This document shows positions 23,739-35,700 of a DNA stretch of 64,000 bases, piece by piece. Source of the DNA: Zoroaster sp. YZ-2022 (Eukaryota > Echinodermata > Asteroidea > Forcipulatida > Zoroasteridae); the NCBI GenBank assembly GCA_029582265.1, contig JAQQFT010000023.1, forward strand, positions 2,567,071 through 2,631,070. The letters run 5' to 3'. How positions within the stretch are numbered: position 1 is the first letter of the stretch; every line of letters starts with the position of its first letter. Both the position numbers and the translations under genes were made by a program. The notes under the pieces were generated by a model that ran no database searches, had not been told where the DNA came from, and saw only the letters and a list, made by a program, of their open reading frames with translations.

Positions 23739-26700
23739 CTGGTTTGTGAGAAAAGTGAAAATAAAAATATTCATTATACAGTGAATGTGACATTTCATTT
23801 TATACACTTCTAAATTGTACTGTATCAATCAAATAATTATTTCACTTCAACTTTAACATTAAACATAGTTTATCAAAGTAAATATTTATTATAATGTTCT
23901 CATTTCAACTCTCAGCCCATGACAAAGTCAGATGTAATTAAACCCAGCACAGTCACATCATGTGACATATGGACAAAACATAAAGAAAAAAAACACCTGA
24001 TAACACAGAAGTGAGAGGTACGATGTAGGACAATTAATGGAAAATTGCTGTCTAGCCAGCAGCAGGTGTACCAGTGGAAAGTCATCAGTCTACAATCTAT
24101 TACCTATTACTGGTTTATCAATTTAGCCCTGATAATTATAGTAATTTGATCCAAAGTGTCTTGCCAAGCCCTAAACATGAGTGCAAAATTGTTATGGTAG
24201 CAGATTAAACAAAATGCTCTTAATCGATAGACTCCACCCTGTCATCTTCTGCACCCCAACTGTCAGAGCATCATGTACATAGGCAGCACTGTATTTATTT
24301 GTTTGCTATTATCAAAAATGGATGATTGCTCTTTCAGTTCATTTTTTAATTCTCAAAACCATGAATTATTAAGCCAACAGAGCTAGCTTCTAGATTGGTC
24401 TTGAAAAAAAATTACCAAAAATTCTCACTGGGATTTGAACTCACAAATCTTGGATTCAAAGAATGGCATTCTAACTAACGTTCGAAGAATAGTTGTGATT
24501 TAATTACATTTAATCAACATGTGCACCATAATTTCCTGTCTACGTCGTTTGGGTGCCAATGCAACCCCAACTCAACAACCCAAATAGACAAATTGTAAAA
24601 TGAGTCGTAATGGAAAAACAGAAAGGGTCAACTTGTTCCCGATCCCCAAGTCAAAAGTCTGTATACCAAGTCAAGTATGCAACAAGTTAACTATGTGCAT
24701 ACCAAAAGCAAACAAAAAAAAAAAAATTGGTTTTCTTTGTGATTCAGAGGAAACAACTCACGCTTGACCAGTGCTTCAGGGATTTTTTCATGAGTAGATC
24801 CCCACCATATGCTTTTCCTTTCCTATAAGTAACATAATTAAAACTTGGTAATTTCACTGAAAACAATTTATGGTGGCTGGGCAGCAAACTAACTTTAAAA
24901 TGAATCGATATATGTTGGTGCAGGGCCAAGTTGATTTCATTAACCCGTTTCCCTTCGCTCCGCATTTTCATTTTTTGAAAAGGCCTAAATACTCCCCACC
25001 TCCCAAAATTATCACAAACCAAAATCTAACCTGTGTTGTTCACTTCTTTCAACTTCTGGGCTGTTTCCTCCGGGTGTGGGTATTTTGCAGAACACGCAGA
25101 ACTCTGCGGAACGCATATAAAACAACAAATACAGAGATACATACGCAGCCTAATTAATAAATTAAGAAGAAACTTTCCAAACTTGCTTCCATTTACCAAT
25201 ATCTGCAAAATCGGCCCATATTAATAGACTTTTATAGCCTTCAGTCATGTTAATGCTTGCAGAACGCTCTTCGTTTGTTAAATTTGTACTGTTGTGCAGT
25301 ACACAGCAGAAAACAATCGGTTTGGGGATCTGCCATTTACGAATCGGTGCATGCAGGCACTTCGTTCGTCTCATCACCCTATTCGAACGGCGTTAGTTGC
25401 CAAAAATTTGCAGAAAATCGATACAAAATCTGCCCAAGCATTGTGGGGTTAGACGAGGTATAAATCTCATTTCAGTCGTTGTTACGGAAGTAAAAGTTTA
25501 TAAATGTTTTCTGTCCACGACGGACAGTTTTTTATATCCTCAACTGCCCATATTTAAATTTTTGTTTGAAAATTCGCCTTTGGTTTTAAATTTTTAGTGT
25601 TCTGAGTTTACCCAATAGGGGATGTTTACAGTTGCGGAACGTAGACTAAATTCGTTTCCAAATGTTTTTTTTACTATGATCAGCAGGTGTCTTATATCCT
25701 CAACTGCCAATGTTTTCATTTCGTTTGAAAATTCGCATATTAAGGTTTTTAATTGTCGTGATCCGCAGTTTCCAGTTAGTTATTTGAGATCGAGTGTTAT
25801 GCGTGTTCAGATCGAGTAATAATACGTGCATACAGCACGGCAGTGGAAGAATACTCGTGGGAGGGGCATGTTTACAGCTGCAGAACGTAGACTAAATATT
25901 ACCCAATGTTTTTATTTTACCATGGACAAGTTTGTTATATCCTCAACTGCCATGTTTTCATTTTCGTTGAAAAATTGCCTGTTAAGGTTTTAAAACTGTT
26001 AGTGTTCACGCAGTTTACCCATTTAGGTATTTGAGATTGAGTGTAACACGTGCATACTGCATGGCAGTGGGAAAGTACTCGTGGGAGGGGTCGTGTTTAC
26101 AGCTGCAGAACGAAGACTCAATATTACCAAATATTTGTATTTTACCATGGACAAGTTTATTATTCCTCAAGTGCCCATGTTTTATTTTATTTAAAAAATC
26201 GACTGTTAAGTATTATAATTGTTAGTGTTCCCAGTTTACCCAGTTAGGTATTTCAGATCGAGTGTAATACGTGCACTGCATGGCAGTGGGAAAGTACTCG
26301 TGGGAGGGGCATGTTTACAGCTGCAGACGCTAGACTAAAATGTTACCAAATGTTTTTATTTTACCATGGACAAGTTTTTATATCCTCAACTGCCATGTTT
26401 TCATTTTCGTTAGAAAATCGCTTGTTAAGTTTTGTAATTTTCGGTGTTCCGCAGTTTACCCATTTAGGTATTTCAGATCGAGTGTAATACGTGTGTACTG
26501 CATGACAGTGGAAAGTACTCGTGGGAGGTTATGTTTACGGCTGCAGAACGTAGGTTGAAATTTTACTAAAGGGTTTCTGACCAATCCATCAATCAAAATA
26601 AATTTATAAAACACACAAATCAATAGTTTGCTCTAGGCGCTGAGGCACAGAATTTAGTTTATTAATAAACGTCCTGCATCAGGTGAGCTTCAGGGGTGAC

Positions 26701-29700
26701 TTTAAAGTATGGAATCATCTGGCGTCTCGTGTGAAACGGAAGCTTGTTTCAGATTTTTGGGCCATAGACGGAGAATGCTCGGTCAGCAAAGATAAGCAAT
26801 GTGTTCTTGGCTCTACAAGTTAAGTGAACAGGAGGAAGATCGAAGTCGTCTCCGGTGAGGACTAACTTTGATCATGTCCGTGATGTAAGCAGGAGCTTGT
26901 TTTCGCTACGCGAACGACATGCACGCTCAGTGAGCAATATACCGTACGTAACATCTTTTGTTAGTATTCACTCCATGCCACGTATAAACCTTGTTCTACT
27001 GTCAATTCTTCCTTCTCTGTTCAGCAATTAAACCTTGCTTTCTATTTTCCCTTCATATCCCTCCCGCCCACGAATTAATTAATTCGCAAGGACAAAGGTA
27101 GTCGTGTAACAAGAAACCATAATTACGTCTTGCAACAAGACTAGGACAAAGGAATGCGCCCTCAATCGTTATCCTTGGACGTGTGGTGTATTATTTTGTT
27201 GTGTGGGTAAAACTAAATTAATATATTTATCCCCGATGTCAATTATTACATCTATTACAATGAGATTAATGACATGATAATTGCACACAGAGAGCTGCCA
27301 TATTGGAAGGTTCTCAAACAAAGGGTGACCATTGACCTATATGTACATGTAGTGGTGAATAGGCCAATATTAATGGACAGTAACATATAGTGCCATCAGT
27401 GTAAATACAGACGTATCCCATTTTCACTACCAAAATGTGGTTTTCTGGTACCTGCGACGCCAGGGCGCTGGACTGATACTGAGTGCCTTGCCATTAATAA
27501 TAGTTCAATTGTAAATTTGTTGGTTATTGGTATTATAATGGTTAATGGAGTGCAGTTTTGTACAGATGTGTTATGCGTTTGCGTATTGTGAATAAGGCAT
27601 TCTATGGCTTCCTTGTTTGTTTTATTGACAACATAATAGTTTAATCTAGAAAAACAACTCAATTGGGAAAGTATTTGGAAGAAGGTTCAAAGTAATATTT
27701 TAGACAATGGAGATAAAGACCATTAGTACAGGTTAAAACATGAATTTTGCCTACCAAAGACATTTTAATAAAATGAAGATTAATCATAATGATCAGTCAC
27801 CATTGAGGAAGTAGAAAAGGAAAGTATTGAACATCTTTTATTATTGACACCTAAACATTTAGGAAGCTTGGCTTTTCGAAGAGAATTTATGTTTAAAAAA
27901 ATATACAGGTAACAGTTTGTTTCTTCAATGATCAAGAGAATCTTAGGGCATGGAAAACAGATGTGTGATGTGCCATTGTTACTAGTCTAGGCTGCACCGT
28001 ATTATCTGGGCTATAAGATGTGAATTAGTTAATGGGGAGTGCCAAACTGGGCGTTTTCATATCCTAGAGAGATACAAAAGAAGCGTGTCAAGAGGCAAAT
28101 TCACACGTGAGTTGCTTAGGATCAAAGCGACGGAGAATAAAAGCCTTATGTTACTTAAGGGGATAAATTGTTTTTTAATTCTAAACAGGATCGTTTTTTC
28201 TTTCATATACGTATGTGTGTATAACATATTTTTATTGTTCTCCTTTTGGCTTATTTGAAATGTTTATTTTTTATTTTAATCCGAGTTTTGTAAATACGTT
28301 CTTTTCATTTGTTTGTGATTAATTGATTGTTAATTGGAATTATTGCATGAAAATAAAAGGAACTTTTTGCTCCATCAGAGAGAAAAAATAATGCACCCGA
28401 CAACACCACTTACTAAATATGTACAAGTACACCGCGGTTCTTTCACATACATCCCACTGCACACTGTAAAAATAATTGGTCATTTTGACTTTAAAAAAAT
28501 AGTCCAGCATGATGTCTGACATGACTTATTATAATTAGTCAAAAAATCAGTGCTTGACTAGTGGATTTAGTCAAAAATGCGACTAGAATTAATTAGTCAT
28601 ATGACTAGATTTAAATGATGTTCCATACGACTAATCTTTAGTTCAGCAGCTTTTTATTAGTCCAGCGACCTTTAGCTTAGTCCAGTGACTTTTAAGATTA
28701 GTCAGTCCAGCACCTTAATATTAGTCATTCAAAGTTATGACTAATGGCATTAGTCAAAGACAATTTTGGTTTTGACTAGTTAGCATTTGTCAAGGGTGTT
28801 TGCAGTTACTGCTGGTCTATCAGCTAATGATAAATGAACACTTTCTGCAAAAAAAGAAAGCCACGTGTGTCTTTATATATGCAAACAATTCAGTTAACAC
28901 TCAAATTTACTCAACACTGTCTTTTAACAAGGATTTCACCCTAGCTGGAATACCGTAATTCAAACGTTCAAGAGACAATTATTCATTATAACTGGTGCTG
29001 ATTTATTTATATTTATAATGGAATCGCACACAGTAATAAAAAGGGTCAGTATCGTCTCGATCAGAGTATAGACTTTCAACAGGGTGGCATGGAATCGATG
29101 CCCTAGTTTAAGACGAACAGTGGCTGCAAATTACTAGCTCACGGTTACGCTTGTGCAACAGTAATAACAACCTTATCATGTGGAGGGAAATTATTTTCAG
29201 GCCCCGATGTAAAAGCACTCTGTTGATCCATGATGATACTGCACCTTGAAACATGCAAAATATCTTTCTGCACATCAAGAGCTTTAATCAATGCACACAT
29301 ACCACTAAAATGTACCACTAGATCTAATTCATATGTTTTAGTTGGGTTTGTAAAGAGACTTACTATGTTTTTCTGTTAACATTAAAATTGTCTTTAATAT
29401 TTAATCCATTAAAAAAAAGTAATTTTTGTTTTGGAATAAAATCTAATTCAAATGTTTTAATTGGGTTTTCTCTCAGGGGCACCTACTTTTTAAAACTAAT
29501 TTAACATTTAGGGAGCTTTTGAATACTCTTATTTAATAGTTTTTAAATACAGGTTGTTGCCAATGATGTAACATCTCTTTGGGTTAACTTTGTCTTGAAT
29601 ATTTTGTTGCACTTCAAGAGAGGCTGGAGCTGTCAAATTCAGTTTTTGTGCTGCACTCATTAGATAGATTCCTTATGAAAGTGGACAACATATCACAAAG

Positions 29701-32700
29701 TTTCTAACCTCACATTAAAATGGTGTAAGATATGTAATTTTATTTTATAGTCTTTTCAGTGCGAAATTTGAAACATGATGTCATTGGATGTCAACATTAA
29801 ATGGGATCTGTACATTCCATACAGGAATTTTCACTCATCAAAAAGAGTCAAATTGATTGAATATCATGGGAGATTCAGTAATGAACTAAAATTTCCCATA
29901 CAAAAATGTACAGACTTATATATTAGAAATGTGACGTCATTGGATGTGTTAACAAATTTTGCACACAATGGCATTTTACAGGGTTTGGTAATGTGAGGTA
30001 AGACACTTGTAATATTTCCCCCCCTTTTATATTGGAAAATGAGTGCATTATAGAAACTTCATTTGTTTCTTATAGAGCCCCTACTTTAAAGGATGAGCCT
30101 ACACTTAGTTTGGAGTTACAGATCTACTTCAAATATTTTTGGTTGAGTTTTTGAGGGGCATGAAAATTAATCAGGAAAATGAAATGTTGTTATTTAGATT
30201 CTCTAACAGAGATAAAACACTTCGTTTGAGAGGAATATTGTCCTGAATATTCAGTACAATCTTCTGGAGAAAATGACAATGTTTATTAAGGCACAAGAGT
30301 AGGATAAAGCTAAATTGAAAACATAAAAACTTCTGGCGAGAGAAATACGGTAACGGCTGGGTCATTAAGTTGTCAGAGCTGGTAACAGCAATCTCATCGA
30401 TTATGACGTCAAATGAAGTGCATAGATTTATTTCAATACTGTCACCCTGGATTATCGGCCAAGCTTTGAAGTTATCCTGTGCATCAAAAACAAAAACAAA
30501 AAACTTTTTTACACTCCAGTCTGTAAAAATGCTAACTTGTGGTTTACTTTGGAAATCACCAATACTCTTAATAAATATGCAATAATGAACTTGGCCTGTA
30601 TTTAATTGTGGATATGCATTTAACCAATTACTGATTGCATATATATGGCCCTAGCACATACACTAACCTAGCATAGTGCAACCGCATTATGCACTATTAA
30701 GCATTCCTCAAGCACCCAGTGTTTTTGCTCTAACTAAAAATTAAAGACTCAATAGAATACAATGCATACAAGTGCAGTGCATAGAATGCAAGGTCTCAAT
30801 CAGTTTCTTACCTCCTCTTCACCCAAAATCAGCATATTGGCTATTTTTTTCTGCTGCCAAAGATGGTAGCGATACACTGACAGCTCCTCTGTAAAATATG
30901 CAAAATAGCATACTCAATTAGTTTAAACAAGTATATTTTAGGCCTATTCGTTTTTTTTTAGAATATGTGAGCATATAGCTTTTCTGTAGCTTAGTTTTAT
31001 GAAATATTTTTGAAAGAACCTGGCTTTTCTGAAAACCAACCCCCAAAAATAAGTTTATGGTTTTATCAACTGTACAAGGCCATAAATGCCGCTCAAAAAG
31101 AAAACAAATTGAAACAGGCTGAGGTAGAAATTCACAGAGGCAGACATTATTCTGTTAACAGTAATATATATCCTTATTCATCAATCCATTTTTTTAAAGT
31201 TCAGGTTTAGTTTTAGAGAGAATACAAAAATAAGTCTTTGTAGAAACAAATGTCAATACTTTAAAAAAAATGATAATAAACTTAAAAGTATTGATAAACG
31301 AAAAACACTGGCCCTTAAAATATAAATTGTGTCTGAATATAAAGCCTTGTGTAACAAACGGCTTAACAATTTTCATTATTGTACAGCAGAAATATAAGAA
31401 AAAGTTATGAAAACTTGATTGGACAGCATTATGACATAGTATGTTTTTTTATTTATTTATATTAATATATTTGTATTACTATTTGTATTTGTATTTATAT
31501 TACTATTTGTATTTTGTATTTCATTGAACAAAGAAAAGAAATTAAGGTTATTACTATCATGATCACTGTCGAGTAAAATTTTTAAATAATCAAATATTGC
31601 GCAAGTCAACTGTAAAACTATTTAATACTAGACCACAAATGCACGGTAGTCTTCCTATAAATACCCATGCTATTCATCAATTTATTGTTGCCCAATTTAT
31701 ATATTTTTTCAGTTATAGGTATTTCAGAATACTGGGCACTTGAGGATATAATAAACTTGTCCATGGTAAAATACAAATATTTGGTAATATTGGAGTCTAC
31801 GTTCTGCAGCTGTAAACACGACCCCTCCCACGAGTACTTTCCCACTGCCATGCAGTATGCACGTATTACACTCGATCTGAAATACCTAAATGGGTAAACT
31901 GGTGAACACTAACAGTTTTAAAACCTTAACAGGCAATTTTTCTAACGAAAATGAAAACATGGGCAGTTGAGGATATACCAAACTTGTCCATGGTAAAATA
32001 AAACATTGGGTAATATTTTAGTCTACGTTCTGCAGCTGTAAACATGCCCCCTCCCACGAGTACTTTCCCACTGCCATGCAGTATGCACGTATTACACTCG
32101 ATCTGAACACGCATAACACTCGATCTCAAATAACTAACTGGGTAAACTGCGGATCACCGACAATTAAAAAACCTTAACATGCGAATTTTCAAACGAAAAT
32201 GAAAAAAATTGGCAGTTGAGGATATAAGACACCTGCTGATCATAGTAAAATAAAAACATTTGGAAACGTTTTTAGTCTACGTTCCGCAACTGTAAACATC
32301 CCCTATCTGGAGTAAACTGCAGAACACTAAAAATTTAAAACCAAAGGCGAATTTTCAAACAAAAATTAAAATATGGGCAGTTGAGGATATAAAAAAAAAA
32401 ACTGTCCGTCGTGGACAGGAAAACATTTATAAACTTTTTACTCTCCGTAACAACGACTGAATGACAGATTTATACCTCGTCTCTAACCCCACAATGCTTG
32501 GGCAGATTTTTGTATCGATTTTCTTCGCAATTTTTTTGGCAACTAACGCCGTTCGAATAGGGTGATGGAGACGAACGAAGTGCCTGCATGCACCGATTCG
32601 TAAATGTGTTCTGCTGTGTTCTGCACAACAGTACAAATTTAACAAACGAAGAGCGTTCTGCAAGCATTAACATGACTGAAGGCTATAAAAGTCTATTAAT

Positions 32701-35700
32701 ATGGGCCGATTTTGCAGATATTGGTAAATGGAAGCAAGTTTGGAAGGTTTCTTCTTTATTAGGCTGCGTATGTATCTCTGTATTTGTTGTTTTATATGCG
32801 TTCCGCAGGGTTCTGCAGAGTTCCGCGTGTTCTGCAAAATACCCATCGCCGTTTCCTCCTTTCTCCAGACCTGTCACAGAAACGTTTGTAGCACTCATAG
32901 TTACCCAACATGGTCCAAGTAGGGTTGGGCATTCAAACATTCTTGCTCATCTTGAAAATCAATACCGAGATTGATAGCAGAACTCCGTGCAATTTCTCCT
33001 TCTCTGCAGTCAAATTTTGTCCATTTGGTTCCAAAACTTACAAATTTACTCCAACAATCCTTCTAAATTCAATGAACCTACTTTTTGTTGATGGTACTTT
33101 TTTATTTTATTTTTTTTATTTAAAACCATCTTTAACGAGGGTAACCCATCCAGCACAGCTGATCATTTGGGGCCCTCATATAATATAAAATATATCAATA
33201 TTATACAAAATTGTTACAGGAGGTACAGATGAATTAATAATAATCAAAAGTCTTAATGGACAATTACATACAAAATAAAACGTAAAGGACTAAATTGCAC
33301 AAATAGACCCCCGTCCCAGTCTACCATACTGATTAAAGATAGGACTAAAAGGAAGATTAAAAATGGAGCAAAAAGTAAATTAATTATCAATTGTATACCT
33401 ACATCTCGGCAAGACACAAGGTAATCCATGACATAATAATATAAAATATTACTAAACCTTGCCTTCCTTCAGCAAACGCCTGAATGAAGAATAAGAGTTT
33501 GAACGAGTGGTGAAAGGGACACCATTTAAAAAAGAAGGAGCTCTGTAACTAAAACTGTTTTTAAAGATTTCACATTTAGGTTTGGGAATAATAAAGTTAC
33601 CATGTGTAATTGCCCGAGTTGTTGGTCGATCGCCAGAGCTGGATCGGGTTAAGTCTTTGGCAGAGACAGTCCGGAGCAACACCAATGGAGGCCTTAAAAG
33701 CCTGGCAGGCAAGTTGGAAGTGAATGCGCTGGGCAACTGTCATTGTATTGGAGATTACTAAAAAGTAAGTTGGTGGGTGAAATGGGTGGAAGCTTAAGAA
33801 TGCGAAGTGCTCTATTTTGGAGTTTTTGAATTTTGGAGACAAGAGTGGGTTTGGCACCACACCATACAGCAGTAGTCTATGTGAGGTAGAACCATGGCAT
33901 TATATAATAAAAAAGCTGTTGGCTGGTCAACAAATTTTCTTGTTCTGGCGAGCAAAGAAATTGAAGAACTTAATTTATTGCAGACTTTTTTCACATGTTC
34001 AGAGAAATTTAGTTTGTTGTCCATTAGTATCCCTAGGTGTTTATGAGAATCAACTTGTTGTATTTTTTGGCCAGAAATAAAAATTTCGAGGGGCTTGCTC
34101 TTTTTAAGTTTTTGAGCAGTACCAACTAGCATAACTTCTGTTTTTTGAGAATTTAAAATAAGTTTGTTAGCCTGCAGCCATTTTGTTAAATTAAGAAGAT
34201 CCGAGTTCAATTTATTTTCAATGAGACTAGTGTTTTTATCACCATAATAAATAAGTGTATCATCTGCATACATATCAATATTGCAGTGATCAAGACATTT
34301 TGCAGGTCATTAATGTACAATGAAAAAGTAAGGGCCCCAGGATTGATCCCTGAATTATTCCAGATGTTACAGGATTAACTACAGAAAGTTTGGATTTATA
34401 ACAGACTTGCTGCGTCCTTCCAGATAAATAAGATGCTAGCCAATCAACAGCTGAGGTAGATAATCCATAAAAGAAAGTTTGCGTAAAAGAATATCGTGGT
34501 TAACTGTATCAAAGGCTTTCTGTAAATCAATGAATAAAGAACCAATTAAATTACCATTGTTAAGTGTGATAGCCAGTTATCATGAGCATGAGCTACTGCT
34601 GCAAGTGTGGAGTACCCAGGTCTAAAACCAAACTGATTAGAAGACAGAAGGTCGTTTGAAGTAAGGTATGAGAGGAATTGTGAGTGGACAGCTTTTCAAT
34701 TATTTTAGAAACCAACGGCAAAATCGAAATGGGCCTGTAATTATTGAGCACTTTGCGATTACCTGCTTTAAAAATGGGGATAACTTTGGCCTTTTTCCAC
34801 GCTTGAGGAATGGTACAGGTGGAAAGGGTTAAATTGAATATATGTGTCAAGGGGAGGGCGATAACAGGCGCCGCCAGCTAAATAGCCTACCATCGATGTT
34901 GTCCAGACCAGCAGACTTCCCAGGATCCAGCCTAGCAATCTCCTTAAAACAAAATCTGGAGGAATTCTGTAAAAGGAAAAACTAGTTGAGCAATGTGTTA
35001 GATAAGAGCACGGATCTTGATTAGCGTCATTTGAAATGTTGGCCAACAGAACATTGCTGATATTAACATAAAAATTATTAAAACTATCGGCTATGGTTTT
35101 TGGATCTGAGACATCCTTATTATCAATATTAAAAGTGCCAGGAAGATTATTGTTTTTCTGATTTGGGAGAATCTCTCTCATGCCGGCCCATAACTTTTTG
35201 CTGTTATTTTGATTAATACGAACATGATTTTGATAATAACTAATTTTAGCAGTTCTACAAAGTCTAGTGACATCATTTCTAGTACTATGTGCATCACACA
35301 AAAGTCTGAAAACGTTGACTTTTACTCCCCACATCGTCACCAGGCTGAAGTCAGCACCGAATTCAGTGGTGCTAGCACGAAATTTGGTGCTGGCACCAAA
35401 TTTCAAATACCGCAAAAGACCATCAATATACGTCATTGAGTGTAAACGTACAGTAACATATAGTAAAATACACAATGATGATTCGCACAATTTTGACGAG
35501 AAGTGTTCCATCGTAAAAAGCAAAATTGTAATTTTGTCTTCATAGCTGTGTTCATCACATCTCTAGCTATAATCTATTAGCGCCCCCAATTAATCGATCC
35601 ATTAATTAGCCCACCCCAACTTATTAAAAATTACATACAATTATTCAATCGATCTCCATATGTACAATATACAAACGGATGCCTATCTTTGACGAGAAGT

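Noticed and set aside
24415..24490. A tRNA gene on the minus strand
   Set aside because: Box B is good, but the acceptor stem and box A do not pair or match; a SINE head is more likely.
25160..25377. CCVLHN motif on the minus strand, as found near the end of PIF/Harbinger transposases
   Set aside because: The surrounding residues do not match the family, no DDE motif or upstream exon exists, and the sequence belongs to the non-coding inverted-repeat arm.
32910..33020. Minus-strand exon-like stretch (EGEIARSSAINLGIDFQDEQ) with an acceptor TTTGACTGCAG
   Set aside because: Its possible donor gives the wrong phase for exon 2 of the minus-strand gene and a second frame is equally open; evidence too weak to list as an exon.
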